Shown here: in pieces, positions 1-9,272 of the stretch
How positions within the stretch are numbered: position 1 is the stretch's first letter
How the letters are laid out: each line of letters opens with the position of its first letter
Assembly (NCBI RefSeq): GCF_000337575.1
Contig: NZ_AOIM01000043.1
Coordinates: 79,942-126,334 of the forward strand
DNA length: 46,393 bases
Direction: 5' to 3'
From: Natrialba hulunbeirensis JCM 10989
GTDB taxonomy: Archaea; Halobacteriota; Halobacteria; Halobacteriales; Natrialbaceae
Notes under the pieces: generated by a model
Databases searched by the model: none
What the model was told of the DNA's origin: nothing
The model's input: the letters and a program-made list of their open reading frames with translations, nothing else
Made by a program: the position numbers and the translations under genes

Positions 1-289
1 CACTATAGTAACAACTGAAACTGTTTACACGCTAATCGCACAGCCTTCGTGCGATTGGGTGTGCACTGACTTTCAGTGGCTACTATAGCAATCGATCAAA
101 CAGCACAGGAATGTGCCTGAATGCCAGGCCAGTCCGGCAAACGAGTGGGGCAAAAGTTGCACAGCAACGGTGTGGAACACCAGTGAGCAACTCTCGGTGG
201 AGACGATAGGAGCCACTGACAGTCAGTACACACCCGATCGCAAGACAGCTACGTGAGCAGTGTGAATCGTTTCAGTTGGTACTATAGCG
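1..289. repeat. Nested inverted repeats with a recurrent ~20-bp motif
   Basis: Positions 51-81 and 211-241 form an inverted repeat that matches at 28 of 31 bases. Outside it, 1-21 and 269-289 are inverted copies matching at 19 of 21 (right copy begins GTTTCAGTTGGTACTATAG). A related copy lies at 71-90 in the orientation of the right copy, and a decayed one around 203-220 in the opposite orientation. The motif therefore occurs four times in alternating orientation. No gene is visible in this stretch. It may be a miniature or relic mobile element, or a protein-binding array. The left edge may be cut by the window. Confidence 0.6.
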
Positions 290-1372
290 AGCTCAGTACC
301 GAGAGACACAACAAATCAGCACTCGGTAGCCCAGGACAGCGAAGAACTGTGCGGAGGCGACGGACACCGTGAGTTCGCCGACTGCTGGCACAGCAAAACG
401 CTGTCGACAGAGTACAGCAGTAGTGAGGATGAATCATGATAGCAGACTACTATCGAGACTTACTGGGAAAGAGAGCGCCCGACACACCCGCGCCTGCAGG
501 ACGGTCTTCAGACCGGTCTCAGACGGTGAGTTGCGTAGAAAGTGTGTCTTCTTCGGTAGTTCAGTAGGGGCGTCTCAGAACGCTCTGAGAGCGGCGTAGA
601 GCGGGTTTCGATGATGTGGTGTGTATTGAGTTAGGTAGCCCGTTCACCCGCTCTGGCACTAGCTCTCGGGAGGAATTGGTGGACGATATGCGGTTATCGG
701 CGGTGATGTCGCAAACAGCCGTTCGTGGATTCGGCAACTGTGTCTCGTGAGGCCGGTTGGTCGTGGTGTACTCGAGTACACTGTCAGGACAGGGGATTGA
801 CTGTTGAAGCGAGGGGATAGAGCAGAATCGGTCTGTCTGTGTTGCCGAGAGCCGAGAGAGCTGTGGAAGAGATTCGTCGATGGCACAGAGCACGAAGAGG
901 CTGAGTGGCGTCACTCGAGGAGTTCCACTCTCAGTCACGGAGCGGTAGAACCAACTGAAACTGGTCGTACACTTCCCTCAGGGTACACGGTTCTCACTCG
1001 CCGTACTCGCTCTGAACCGCGTTTCCCTGGTGTGACCGGGTTCGTACTGGCCGTCAGCGACTGCGGTGGTGTTACCGCGATAGTTCTGGTCACCAACCCG
1101 AACGACAGGGATGCAGGACTGTTGTGGTGAGGTGGATAAGCTGGGAGTGGCGGCGATACAGAGCTGGAAACACAATGTTATGAGACAACATACAACACTG
1201 TGCGGCGACATATATCAGTCGCATAAATTCTATAGTGCTATATCTAATCTTGGGTGTACTGGCTACGGTATGAGACTCGAAGAACAGGCCCTTAGGCGTG
1301 ACAGACACCGAAAGCAGTGAAACGGGGCTAGTAGTCGGGTGACAACTAAACCGAAAATCGCCTGCAACCCAG
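290..1372. other. Gene-poor region of about 1.1 kb
   Basis: I see no convincing gene here. The open frames are short, overlap one another on both strands, are rich in Arg, Ser and Thr instead of Asp and Glu, and match no family I recognise. Base composition looks less GC-rich than the neighbouring genes. A fragment near 951-970 resembles the CAACTGAAAC motif of the repeats at 1-289. A decayed mobile element or a regulatory/noncoding region are both possible. Confidence 0.5.
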
Positions 1373-1606
1373 TCAGTGCGTCGCCGTTCGAACGTCGTCG
1401 ACGTGATAGAGGTCCTGCTGAAGCCCCTCGCCGTCACACTCCTCACCCGGACATTCGTAGTGCCACCCGTCCTGGGTCGCGGCCGCTTCACGGAAGCGGT
1501 CGCCACAGACCTGGCAGAACAGTTGTCCCTTCTGACAGGTGTCTCGGTGAAGTTCGAGCGCGAGTTCGGTCTGGAACGACTGGTTGCAGTCGCGACAGGT
1601 GTGCAT
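1373..1606 (-). CDS. Small C2H2/zinc-ribbon type haloarchaeal protein
   Basis: This is a 77-residue protein starting [11 protein letters not shown]. An N-terminal CxxC followed by HRDTC looks like a C2H2-like finger (Cys4, Cys7, His and Cys near 20-25). A CQVCG pair and a C-PGEEC pair further on could form a second zinc site. It is therefore probably a small zinc-binding protein, of nucleic-acid or protein-interaction type. Function is unknown. The start was chosen because the Met directly precedes the first zinc knuckle; a longer frame upstream is Arg-rich and crosses an AT-rich promoter-like stretch (about 1630-1655). The frame on the other strand over the same bases is treated as a shadow. 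Confidence 0.7.
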   Translation of the reverse strand: MHTCRDCNQSFQTELALELHRDTCQKGQLFCQVCGDRFREAAATQDGWHYECPGEECDGEGLQQDLYHVDDVRTATH

Positions 1607-1852
1607 ATTATGTCTGACGCGAGCATCCCTCAAAACTGCTTGGGTATTTTTATTCCGGCCATATCGGACGTGATACGGCACCATGGCGTCGATTTGGTCG
1701 CAAGCGTCGCGGAAGAAAAACAGACAGAGCACGAAGAATTCCTGGCTTCGATGGAACTGTTCGCTGTCAAGATGTGTGCTGACAGCAGCTAAAAACAGCC
1801 AATGTCAAAAGCAGTCAGCAGAGTGGTAAACAGAAACCCGGAACTGAGTAGT

Positions 1853-3292
1853 TTACTCGTCCTGACCGAGAATGCCGCGCTGGGTCATCGCGGCAGGATC
1901 GAGCACTTCGTCGGCTTCTTCTTCTGAGAGGTAGCCCTTCTCGAGTACGACTTCACGAACGGTCTTGTCCTCTTTGAGCGCGGTCTTTGCGACCTCGCTG
2001 GCCTTGTCGTAGCCGATGTGGACGTTGAGCGACGTTGCCATCGCCATCGACTGTTCGACCTGGTTTTCACAGAATTCCTCGTTGGCCTCGAGTGGGTCGA
2101 CGAACCGCGTGGCGAAGACCTGGCTCGCGTTCGAGATGAGTTCGGCGGACTCGAGGAAGTTGTGCGCGAGGACGGGCTTGTAGAGGTTGAGGTCGATCTG
2201 GCCCTCCGCTGCGCCGGCGGAGACGGCGGCGTCGTTGCCGACGACCTGCTTGTGGACCTGGTTGACGGCTTCGGCGACAACCGGGTTGATCTTGCCGGGC
2301 ATGATCGAGGAACCGGGCTGGTTCTCGGGCTGCTCGAGTTCGCCGAGCCCGTTGCGTGGCCCGGAGGCGAGCAGGCGCAGGTCGTTCGCGATCTTGTTCA
2401 GCGAGCCGGCAACGACGCGGAGCGCACCGTGGGCTTCCGACATTGCGTCGTGGGCGGACTGTGCCTCGAAGTGATTGTCCGCCTCGCGGAACTGGACGCC
2501 GGTCTCTTTCGTGATGTACTCGGCGGCGCGGCCGGGGAACTCTTCGTGCGTGTTGAGCCCTGTTCCGGTTGCAGTGCCGCCGAGTGCGAGTTCGGCGAGG
2601 TGCTCGCGGGCCTTGTCGACGCGGGAGAGTCCTTTCTCAACCTGCGTGCGATAGCCGCCGAACTCCTGGCCGAGCGTGACTGGTGTCGCGTCCTGCAGGT
2701 GGGTTCGGCCCGTTTTGACGACATCGTCGAACTCCTCTTCTTTCGCTTCGAGCGACTCGCGGAGCGTGTCGAGCGCAGGGATGATGTCCTTCTCGACGGC
2801 TTCGAGGCTCGCAACGTGCATCGCGGTCGGGATAACGTCGTTGCTCGACTGGCCGTAGTTGACGTGGTCATTAGGGTGAACGACGCGGTCGCCGATCTCC
2901 GCGCCCATAATCTCAGCGGCGCGGTTCGCGATGACCTCGTTCGCGTTCATGTTCGAGGACGTGCCAGAGCCGGTCTGGAAAACGTCGACCGGGAACTGAT
3001 CGTCGTGCTCGCCGGCGATAACCTCATCTGCTGCCTCGATGATCGCCTCGGCTACGTCGTCTTCGACCAGTCCGAGGTCGCGGTTTGCCTGCGCGGCGGC
3101 CTTCTTGACGACGCCGAGTCCGCGGACGAATCGGCGGCTGAAAGAGATGCCCGAGATCGGGAAGTTCTGGATTGCTCGCTGGGTCTGTGCGCCCCAGTAG
3201 GCGTCGGCCGGAACCTCCATCTCGCCGAGGCTGTCCTCCTCGATTCGGAACTCGCCGTCGTTGCTGTCGTCGGTACCGTCAGGTGATCCCAT
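1853..3292 (-). CDS. fumC: Fumarate hydratase, class II
   Basis: This is a 479-residue homotetramer-type fumarase that interconverts fumarate and malate in the TCA cycle, in the cytoplasm. The family signature [12 protein letters not shown] lies near residues 327-338 and carries the mobile active-site loop. The THLQDATPV stretch near residue 196 holds the catalytic-region His. The N-terminal [13 protein letters not shown] segment is typical of the fumarase/aspartase family, and [12 protein letters not shown] is also present. Length is normal for the class. The first ~12 residues are acidic and variable, as usual in haloarchaea. A TATA-like element (about 3317-3325) sits about 25-30 nt before the ATG. 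Aspartate ammonia-lyase is the main alternative, but the sequence reads as fumarase. Confidence 0.96.
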   Translation of the reverse strand: MGSPDGTDDSNDGEFRIEEDSLGEMEVPADAYWGAQTQRAIQNFPISGISFSRRFVRGLGVVKKAAAQANRDLGLVEDDVAEAIIEAADEVIAGEHDDQFPVDVFQTGSGTSSNMNANEVIANRAAEIMGAEIGDRVVHPNDHVNYGQSSNDVIPTAMHVASLEAVEKDIIPALDTLRESLEAKEEEFDDVVKTGRTHLQDATPVTLGQEFGGYRTQVEKGLSRVDKAREHLAELALGGTATGTGLNTHEEFPGRAAEYITKETGVQFREADNHFEAQSAHDAMSEAHGALRVVAGSLNKIANDLRLLASGPRNGLGELEQPENQPGSSIMPGKINPVVAEAVNQVHKQVVGNDAAVSAGAAEGQIDLNLYKPVLAHNFLESAELISNASQVFATRFVDPLEANEEFCENQVEQSMAMATSLNVHIGYDKASEVAKTALKEDKTVREVVLEKGYLSEEEADEVLDPAAMTQRGILGQDE

Positions 3293-3312
3293 ACGCTGAG
3301 CCTTGCGTCCGG

Positions 3313-5328
3313 TCAGGTAAAATCCACCGAAACGCCGAGGTCGTCGGACTCCGCCCGCTCACGGAGTGCCGTCTGGAGTCGCTCACGACACTCACCGTGG
3401 ACGTCTCGCGCATCCCCGAGTTCCTCGTCGTAGATCGTCGGCGTGCCGCGAACCATCGTCCGCGAACTCGCCGTGTCGATCACGAGGGAAGCGAGACCGA
3501 GTCGGCGCTGGAAGATCGAGCGGCGCGTCGATACCGTCTGAATCCGGTAGTAGGGGATCACGGTCGTCTGGCGCTTCCAGAAGCCGCGCCGAACCACGAG
3601 GTGGTCCTCACCGACGTAGTAGCCGAGGTTGACGTAACGCAGGTGTGCCGCCGGCGGCACCGCCACGAAGACGACGGCCGCGAGGTACCAGCGCTCGAGT
3701 ACGGTCACCTGCGTGATCCCGAACGCGATGGCGACGATGACGCCGGCGATAATGGAGTAGCGCGCGAGGTAGCGCCGACGTGCAAGCTTGGGAAGCTGTT
3801 CGAACTTCGGCGTCTCGACGCCAGTCAGGTTCTCGGTGAACGTGTAGACGCGCGCTTTCTCGGCCAGCGGGACGGCAGACTGACTCCCGCCGTTGCTCTC
3901 GGGGCCGTAGCCGGCGGTCTCGACCCAGAGGCCGGCGTAGCCGATCAGCCGCTGAAGCGGATTGTCCGTAACCGTCACGGACTGGACCTTCTCGGCCGGG
4001 ATCGAACCGCTGTAGCGCTGGAGTAGCCCGCGCTCGTAGACGAAGTCCTCGTCGACGCGTCCGAGCCGGAAGTCGTAGTACGTCGCAAACGTGTACGCCA
4101 CGCTCAGGACGTACGTGATGACGATACCGTTGATCAGCGAGACGATCGTCAGGATGCCGTAGTTCGTGGGCGTCCCGGTTCCGAGGTCCTCCGGGCCGCC
4201 GACCGGCTGTGCGACCGTCACCAGGTAGTCGAAGACCAGATCGGTTCCCAGGAAGAAGACGAAGAGCACACCCGCAACCGCTGCTGCTCGGATCGACGTG
4301 AACGAGTAGAGCAGCAACTCGCGAGCCTGCAGGTCGAACAGCGGCTGTTTCTGTGGCTGGCCGAATTCGTCGAACTCGTCGCCGTCATCATGCTCGTCAA
4401 ATCCGGCACCGTCGTCGAATTCATCGACCGTATCGTATGCATTGTTATCGACCGCATCGGCCGGTTGCGGCCCGATACGGTCGTGACCCGCCTCAGATCC
4501 GACTTCGGCCGCCGACTCGGAGTCGGGAGCGCAAGCGCGATCCGTGTCCGGGCTCGGTTCCGACCCCAGGGACGACTCTGGATCCGACTCCAGATCTGAA
4601 CCCGAACCGGACTCGAGTGGATGATCCCAGAGGTCGTCCTGTTCGCGTTGGTCGCGTTCGTCGGGTTGGCCCTGGTCGCGGTCACGTTGGTCACGGCGCT
4701 CACGCGAGTCTGGCTGTCGAGAGGCGTCGGTTGGGGCTGGGGTTGAACTGCTGTCAGCGTCGGCATCGCTCGCAGTGTCATCGGCTTCGTTCTCGTTCTT
4801 GCTCTCGTTCTCGCTCTCAGTGTCAACGCCAGCCGCTTCCGCGCCTGCTTTCCCGGCTCTGCGGCGCTCGCGTGCGGCAGCCGTTCGGCGGCGAATCTCG
4901 CGCTGGAGACGGGTTGCTTCGGCTTCGCTGACGAAGTTCAGGGTCGCTTCGCTGGCGCCGCCGCCAGCGGTCTCGATCGAGACGATTGCGAGATCGAGCA
5001 GCCGCTGGAGGACGCCCTGTCTGATGTCGACGTTCTGGATGCGTCCGTAGGGAATCTCACGGGAGCGGCGGGCGAACACGCCTGACGAGACATCGACGGT
5101 GTCGTCGGTGACCTCGTAGCCGAAGCGGTAGTAGTAGGCGATCCCGTAGGCGACGCCCGCAAGAAAGCCGAACGGAGCGGCGAACGGCACCCAGGCGCCG
5201 CTGATCGGGTCGAAGGCTCCTGCCAGCACGATTAGGAGGACGACCGGAATCCAGAGCCAGAGGAAGCCGTACTGGAGGGCGTACGTAACCGCGCTGAGCG
5301 GATGGAGTCTGTTCATAGTCGGTGCCAT
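3313..5328 (-). CDS. Membrane protein with three bacterial-PH (bPH2) domains, YdbT-like
   Basis: This is a 671-residue membrane protein. Hydrophobic pairs lie near residues 14-60, 345-420 and 535-575, each followed by a bPH2-type domain (about 65-150, 420-510 and 580-650). The repeated pattern is visible as IPYGRIQNVDI, IPAEKVQSVTV and IPYYRIQTVST. That is the YdbT architecture. Between the first PH domain and the next membrane pair lies an insert of about 170 residues, extremely rich in Asp, Glu, Ser, Asn and Gln (about 160-335), probably disordered. It starts 5 nt after the end of a smaller PH-domain gene, so the two are an operon and probably one membrane complex. Role is unknown; in bacteria such pairs have been linked to envelope functions. 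Confidence 0.85.
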   Translation of the reverse strand: MAPTMNRLHPLSAVTYALQYGFLWLWIPVVLLIVLAGAFDPISGAWVPFAAPFGFLAGVAYGIAYYYRFGYEVTDDTVDVSSGVFARRSREIPYGRIQNVDIRQGVLQRLLDLAIVSIETAGGGASEATLNFVSEAEATRLQREIRRRTAAARERRRAGKAGAEAAGVDTESENESKNENEADDTASDADADSSSTPAPTDASRQPDSRERRDQRDRDQGQPDERDQREQDDLWDHPLESGSGSDLESDPESSLGSEPSPDTDRACAPDSESAAEVGSEAGHDRIGPQPADAVDNNAYDTVDEFDDGAGFDEHDDGDEFDEFGQPQKQPLFDLQARELLLYSFTSIRAAAVAGVLFVFFLGTDLVFDYLVTVAQPVGGPEDLGTGTPTNYGILTIVSLINGIVITYVLSVAYTFATYYDFRLGRVDEDFVYERGLLQRYSGSIPAEKVQSVTVTDNPLQRLIGYAGLWVETAGYGPESNGGSQSAVPLAEKARVYTFTENLTGVETPKFEQLPKLARRRYLARYSIIAGVIVAIAFGITQVTVLERWYLAAVVFVAVPPAAHLRYVNLGYYVGEDHLVVRRGFWKRQTTVIPYYRIQTVSTRRSIFQRRLGLASLVIDTASSRTMVRGTPTIYDEELGDARDVHGECRERLQTALRERAESDDLGVSVDFT

Positions 5329-5333
5329 AGCGA

Positions 5334-5795
5334 TCAGACCGCGTCGTCGGCCTCGCTCTCGACGGCGAGGTCGCGGAGAGTATCCTGTAGCTCACGCGCT
5401 CGATCCGGCGTCAATCCCGGAATCCGAACGTCGGCGTTTCGCGACCCGGCCGTGTAGACGACGACACTCGAGAGGCCGAGTGCGCGCTCGATCGGGCCGA
5501 ACTGGGTGTCGACGTGCTGGACGCGCACGAACGGGACGGCGGTTTCGACGAACGTGATGACACCCCGTTCTAAGTAGAGCGCGTCGGGCTGGAGTTCGAA
5601 CTGCCAGACCTGGTAGAGCCGAACAGCGTAGGCGAGTCCGAGGGCGATTCCGACGACGACGACGCCAACCTGGGCGGCGGTCGGGATCTCGAGGAGCCAC
5701 GGGTCGATGGCGGCGAGAACGATCCCGAGGATGATCGCCAGAATCGCAGCCTGGGCGATCCAGAGCAGTCTAATCCGGGGGTGTAGTGATTCCAT
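5334..5795 (-). CDS. Small PH-domain membrane protein, YdbS-like
   Basis: This is a 153-residue protein. Two hydrophobic helices lie near residues 10-32 and 40-62, followed by one bPH2 domain (about 65-145) with the conserved pattern VPFVRVQHVDTQFGPIERALGL. It is the YdbS-type partner of the larger three-PH-domain protein directly downstream; the gap is 5 nt, so the two are probably co-transcribed. PH-like domains of this class sit on the cytoplasmic face of the membrane. No enzymatic motif is seen. Confidence 0.85.
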   Translation of the reverse strand: MESLHPRIRLLWIAQAAILAIILGIVLAAIDPWLLEIPTAAQVGVVVVGIALGLAYAVRLYQVWQFELQPDALYLERGVITFVETAVPFVRVQHVDTQFGPIERALGLSSVVVYTAGSRNADVRIPGLTPDRARELQDTLRDLAVESEADDAV

Positions 5796-5884
5796 AGCAG
5801 TATCCTATCAGGCGAGCAGGAGAATCCTACGGTTCTGTTCCGATCGGTGAGTGTTCACTTGAGGGAGGTCTACTCGGCCTCGTC

Positions 5885-6142
5885 CTACTCTCCACCGTGC
5901 TCTTCGTACTCCTCCGGCGTGTACGTCGAGAGCTCGAGTGCGTGGATATCTGTCGTCATGTGGTCGTCGAGGGCGTCGTAGACCTGCTGGTGTTGCTGGA
6001 CCAGCGTCTGGCCCTCGAAGGCCGGCGAGATGACCGTCGCCGCGAGGTGGTCCTCGTCGTGTTTGTCCCGGGCAGGTCGCACCGTCGCGTCGGCGTCCTC
6101 GAGTTCCGATTCGATCAGGTCCGCGACGTCGTCAGGGTTCAT
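5885..6142 (-). CDS. BolA family protein
   Basis: This is an 85-residue protein starting MNPDDVADLIESELEDADATV. It has the small alpha/beta BolA fold: an N-terminal helix, a strand with DHLAATVISPAFEGQTLVQQHQ, and a C-terminal YDALDDHM helix ending in IHALELSTYTPEE. Members partner with monothiol glutaredoxins and help iron-sulfur cluster handling; that role is inferred here from the family. The start at 6142 is supported by a TATA-like GCTTTTGCC (6166-6174, minus) 24-32 nt upstream. A longer frame runs through the promoter and is not used. It is divergent from the gene at 6279. Confidence 0.88.
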   Translation of the reverse strand: MNPDDVADLIESELEDADATVRPARDKHDEDHLAATVISPAFEGQTLVQQHQQVYDALDDHMTTDIHALELSTYTPEEYEEHGGE

Positions 6143-6165
6143 AGATGACAGATTGGGCGCTCGCG

Positions 6166-6251
6166 GCAAAAGCGCCCCGGTCGGCAGTGAGTCTGGAGTC
6201 GACTCACGGACACCAGTGTTGACTCGCGGCCACCAGTCGGCGACTTTATGC
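6166..6251. promoter_or_regulatory. Divergent promoters for bolA and the 6279 gene
   Basis: On the minus strand GCTTTTGCC (6166-6174) lies 24-32 nt before the bolA start. On the plus strand TTTATGC (6245-6251) lies 28-34 nt before the ATG at 6279. Both spacings fit haloarchaeal TATA boxes for leaderless transcripts. Confidence 0.5.
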
Positions 6252-6278
6252 TGCCCGCGTTCCAGTGCCGTGACGAAC

Positions 6279-6821
6279 ATGTCACTGGCAGCCGAGACGC
6301 GCCGCGCGGTCGAGGCCCATCCGTTCCTCGTGACGGCGCTTCGTGCGGGCGTCGTAAACTACACTGCCGCCGCTCGGTTTCTCTCGGGCGACGAGCGCGA
6401 TGCAGCGACTGGCGAGAGCAGCGATGGAATCGGCGACATCGACGGCGACATCGACGCCATCGCCACCGCCCTCCGACGCTACGCCGAGGAACTCCCCGCC
6501 GCAATCCACGACTCCCGCGACGTCAGCGTTCGCATGGAGAGCAGCATCGGCACTGTCGACGACCCTGGCTCAGCGCTCGTCACCGTCGGCGGCACCGCGT
6601 TCGGCTCCAACGGCGGCGACCTGACCGCGATCTACGCTACCGGCGCGGTCGACGCCGCCGCGTTGGCGACCACACTCGAGTCCCTCGCCATTGCGGAGAT
6701 CAAACCGGTGGCGGCCGCTGTTGGCAACGGAACGCTGATCGTGATCGTCGAGCGCCGGGAGGGTGCGAACGCGGTGCGGACGGTGGAGGGGGCGCTGGAG
6801 CGGGTGCCGGCGACTGAATAG
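6279..6821 (+). CDS. Conserved haloarchaeal protein, probably DUF7523 type
   Basis: This is a 180-residue protein starting MSLAAETRRAVEAHPFLVTALR. The N-terminal ~45 residues look like a helical region (HPFLVTALRAGVVNYTAAARFL) often seen at the front of this haloarchaeal family. The C-terminal ~75 residues alternate strands and helices with glycine turns and resemble an ACT-like regulatory fold (VTVGGTAFGS to VIVERREGANAV). The family number is from memory and the function is unknown. The start is supported by a TATA-like element at 6245-6251. Read in frame, longer versions would run back over the bolA start. It ends about 100 nt before cysS, on the same strand. Confidence 0.75.
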   Translation: MSLAAETRRAVEAHPFLVTALRAGVVNYTAAARFLSGDERDAATGESSDGIGDIDGDIDAIATALRRYAEELPAAIHDSRDVSVRMESSIGTVDDPGSALVTVGGTAFGSNGGDLTAIYATGAVDAAALATTLESLAIAEIKPVAAAVGNGTLIVIVERREGANAVRTVEGALERVPATE

Positions 6822-6924
6822 TTTGGTGTCAGTCCGCTAGTCTGCTCACAGTGAAAACGCTCCGACGCCGCTGCAATTCTTCCATTGACAGCGTTTAACT
6901 ACGGGCCACGGGTACACTGTCCTA

Positions 6925-8421
6925 ATGACCCTGTACGTGACGAACACGTTGACGGGCGAAAAGGAGCCGTTCGAGCCACAGGACCCCGAGAACGTCTTGC
7001 TCTACTACTGTGGCCTGACGGTCTCCGACCCGCCCCACCTGGGCCACGCGCGGTCGTGGGTCCACGTCGACGTCATGCACCGCTGGCTCGAGTACCGCGG
7101 CTACGACGTGCGCCACGTCGAGAACTTTACCGACATCAACGAGAAAATCGTCGCCCGCGTCGGCGAGGACGACCTCGGTGAGGGCGAAGCCGAGGTCGCA
7201 GAGACGTACATCGAGCGCACGCTCGCGGACATGCGCTCACTGAATCTCCTGCGGGCGGAGGTCTACCCGCGCGTCTCCGAGCACATCCCTGAAATCATCG
7301 ACCTCGTCGAGACGCTCGTCGAGAAGGGCTACGCCTACGAGTCTAACGGCTCGGTCTACTTCGACGTGAGTAGTTTCGAGGAGTACGGCAAGCTCTCGAA
7401 CCAGGAACTCGACGAAATCGAATCCCAGGGCGACCCTGACGAGCGCTCGGAGAAGCGAAATCCCGCTGACTTCGCGCTCTGGAAGGCCGACGGCGTCGAA
7501 CCCGACGATATCGAGGAACATCGCCACGAGGGCGCTGCACCCGCCGAACACGCCTGCGAGACCGCGCTCACGTGGGACTCGCCGTGGGGCGAGGGCCGCC
7601 CCGGCTGGCACATCGAGTGCTCCGCGATGAGCACGACCCACCTGGACGACACGCTCGACATCCACGTCGGCGGGCGCGACCTCGTCTTCCCACACCACGA
7701 GAACGAAGTCGCCCAGTCCGAAGCCGCGACCGGCCAGCAGTTCGCGAACTACTGGCTCCACTGCGAACTGTTCCAGATGGCCGACGAGAAGATGTCTTCG
7801 AGTCTCGGCAACTTTGTCACCGTCGACGAGGCGGTCGACCAGTGGGGAACGAACGTCATGCGAACGTTCCTGACAGCCGGCTCGTACAACAGCCAGCAGC
7901 TCTACTCGGACGAGACCATCGCCGAGGCCGAGGAACGCTGGGAGCAACTCGAGCGCGCCCACGAGACGGCTGTCGAAGCCCTCGACTCGCCAGCGGCGCG
8001 AACGAAAGTCGAAGACGGCGACCTTCGGACGGCCGTCGACGAGGCTCGCGAGGCGTTCACGACAGCGATGAACGACGACTTCAACACGCGCGAGGCACAG
8101 TCTGCGCTGCTGTCGGTGGCCTCGGCGATCAACGCCCACCGCGAGGACCGGGATGAATACGACTACCGCGGCCTCCGCCGCGCCGTCGACACACTCGAGG
8201 AGCTCGGCACTATCCTCGGCCTCTCCTTTACCGGCGACACCACCGGGAGCGCTGCGCTCGCGGGCGACGTCGTCGATCTCGTCCTCGACGTCCGCGAGCA
8301 AGAGCGTGCAGACGGCAACTACGAGCGCGCCGACGACCTGCGCGACGAACTCGAGTCGCTCGGCGTCGAGGTGCAGGATACGGACGAGGGGCCGACGTAC
8401 CGATTGCCGTCGGGCGAGTAG
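6925..8421 (+). CDS. cysS: Cysteinyl-tRNA synthetase
   Basis: This is a 498-residue class I aminoacyl-tRNA synthetase that charges tRNA-Cys. The HIGH-type motif is HLGH near residues 38-41, following the YYCGLTV stretch whose Cys is a zinc ligand in the family. Further ligand candidates are in HIECSAMS and PHHENE. The KMSKS-type loop is KMSSS near residue 289. The C-terminal part (about 400-498) holds the DALR-like and anticodon-binding region. Length is normal. A TATA-like TTTAACTA (6894-6901) is 24-31 nt before the ATG, which fits a leaderless mRNA. The long frame on the opposite strand is a shadow. Confidence 0.97.
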   Translation: MTLYVTNTLTGEKEPFEPQDPENVLLYYCGLTVSDPPHLGHARSWVHVDVMHRWLEYRGYDVRHVENFTDINEKIVARVGEDDLGEGEAEVAETYIERTLADMRSLNLLRAEVYPRVSEHIPEIIDLVETLVEKGYAYESNGSVYFDVSSFEEYGKLSNQELDEIESQGDPDERSEKRNPADFALWKADGVEPDDIEEHRHEGAAPAEHACETALTWDSPWGEGRPGWHIECSAMSTTHLDDTLDIHVGGRDLVFPHHENEVAQSEAATGQQFANYWLHCELFQMADEKMSSSLGNFVTVDEAVDQWGTNVMRTFLTAGSYNSQQLYSDETIAEAEERWEQLERAHETAVEALDSPAARTKVEDGDLRTAVDEAREAFTTAMNDDFNTREAQSALLSVASAINAHREDRDEYDYRGLRRAVDTLEELGTILGLSFTGDTTGSAALAGDVVDLVLDVREQERADGNYERADDLRDELESLGVEVQDTDEGPTYRLPSGE

Positions 8422-8519
8422 GGCGGCTTCGTCACCCGAGGCGAGTAGATTGGTCATCGGTAGGTCGGCCACGGGATGGCAAGGACCGCTCTTTTGCGAG
8501 TGCTCGTCGTTTCGCACGT

Positions 8520-9221
8520 ATGGACAGACGCGAGTTCGTCGCCGCAGGGGCGGTCTGCGGACTCGGACTCATGGCCGGCTGTCTCGACGACGCGCTCGCA
8601 GACATCACCTCGTTCTCCGCCACACCCGCGGTCGTTTCAGACGATGCACTCGAGGAGACCGGCTACGCCTATCAGGGGACCGAGGAAGTCGTGGAGACGC
8701 GAACGGTTGCCCGACAGACCGTCGAGGCGACGAATTTCGCGAGCGAGTACGCGCGGACGATGGGGATGCTGTCGGCCGTACTGGGCGATGGACCGGCGGA
8801 GGCAGACGCGGGACTGTTCGGTGTCGCGACGACGCCACAGGTAGGGATGCTCGGCGAGGAGTTCAACCCAGTTGCCGAGCTGTCGACCGCTGAGATCGCG
8901 CGACGAGTGGAGAACCAGTTCGACGATGTGACGCTCGACGACGAGACGGTCGTCGACGAACGGACTGTGGAGTCGCTCGGCGAGACGGTCGTACTCGAGA
9001 CGTTCGAGGGTGAGGCGTCGATGTACGGCGCGGACGGCATTCCAGTTCGTGCCGATGTTTCGAAGTTCACCCACGACGGCGATCTTCTCGTGGTCGCCGG
9101 TGCGTATCCGGACGCGCCAGAAGTCGAGCAGTTCCAGGACGAACCGGAGACGGAACGGATCGACACGCTCGTAGGGGGACTCGAGCACGACGCAGATGCG
9201 ACTGTTGAGATGGTCGACTGA
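8520..9221 (+). CDS. Haloarchaeal lipoprotein, DUF6517-like
   Basis: This is a 233-residue secreted protein. The N-terminus MDRREFVAAGAVCGLGLMAGC carries an RR pair, a short hydrophobic stretch and a lipobox ending at Cys near residue 21, so it is predicted to be exported, probably by Tat, and lipid-anchored. The mature part has no catalytic motif that I recognise. It resembles a haloarchaeal family I remember as DUF6517, with a repeated EVVETRTVARQTVEATNFASEY-type segment. Start is the first Met, with an AT-rich element (CTCTTTTGC, about 8490) about 25-30 nt before it. It is convergent with the protease gene at 9273-10337. Confidence 0.8.
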   Translation: MDRREFVAAGAVCGLGLMAGCLDDALADITSFSATPAVVSDDALEETGYAYQGTEEVVETRTVARQTVEATNFASEYARTMGMLSAVLGDGPAEADAGLFGVATTPQVGMLGEEFNPVAELSTAEIARRVENQFDDVTLDDETVVDERTVESLGETVVLETFEGEASMYGADGIPVRADVSKFTHDGDLLVVAGAYPDAPEVEQFQDEPETERIDTLVGGLEHDADATVEMVD

Positions 9222-9272
9222 GAGTGGTTGCGGACAGCGTACGTGAGGAGTGTGACGGCAGTTACAGCCTGG

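Noticed and set aside
1376..1792. A 138-codon plus-strand frame over the zinc-finger gene
   Set aside because: No family likeness. The opposite strand has paired Cys motifs of a zinc protein and a plausible start.
2018..3286. A 422-codon open frame on the plus strand over fumC
   Set aside because: High-GC third-position bias opens frames opposite real genes. The product has no family resemblance, while the minus strand is a complete fumarase.
7237..8517. A 426-codon open frame on the minus strand over cysS
   Set aside because: It is a shadow of cysteinyl-tRNA synthetase, which has all class I motifs on the plus strand.
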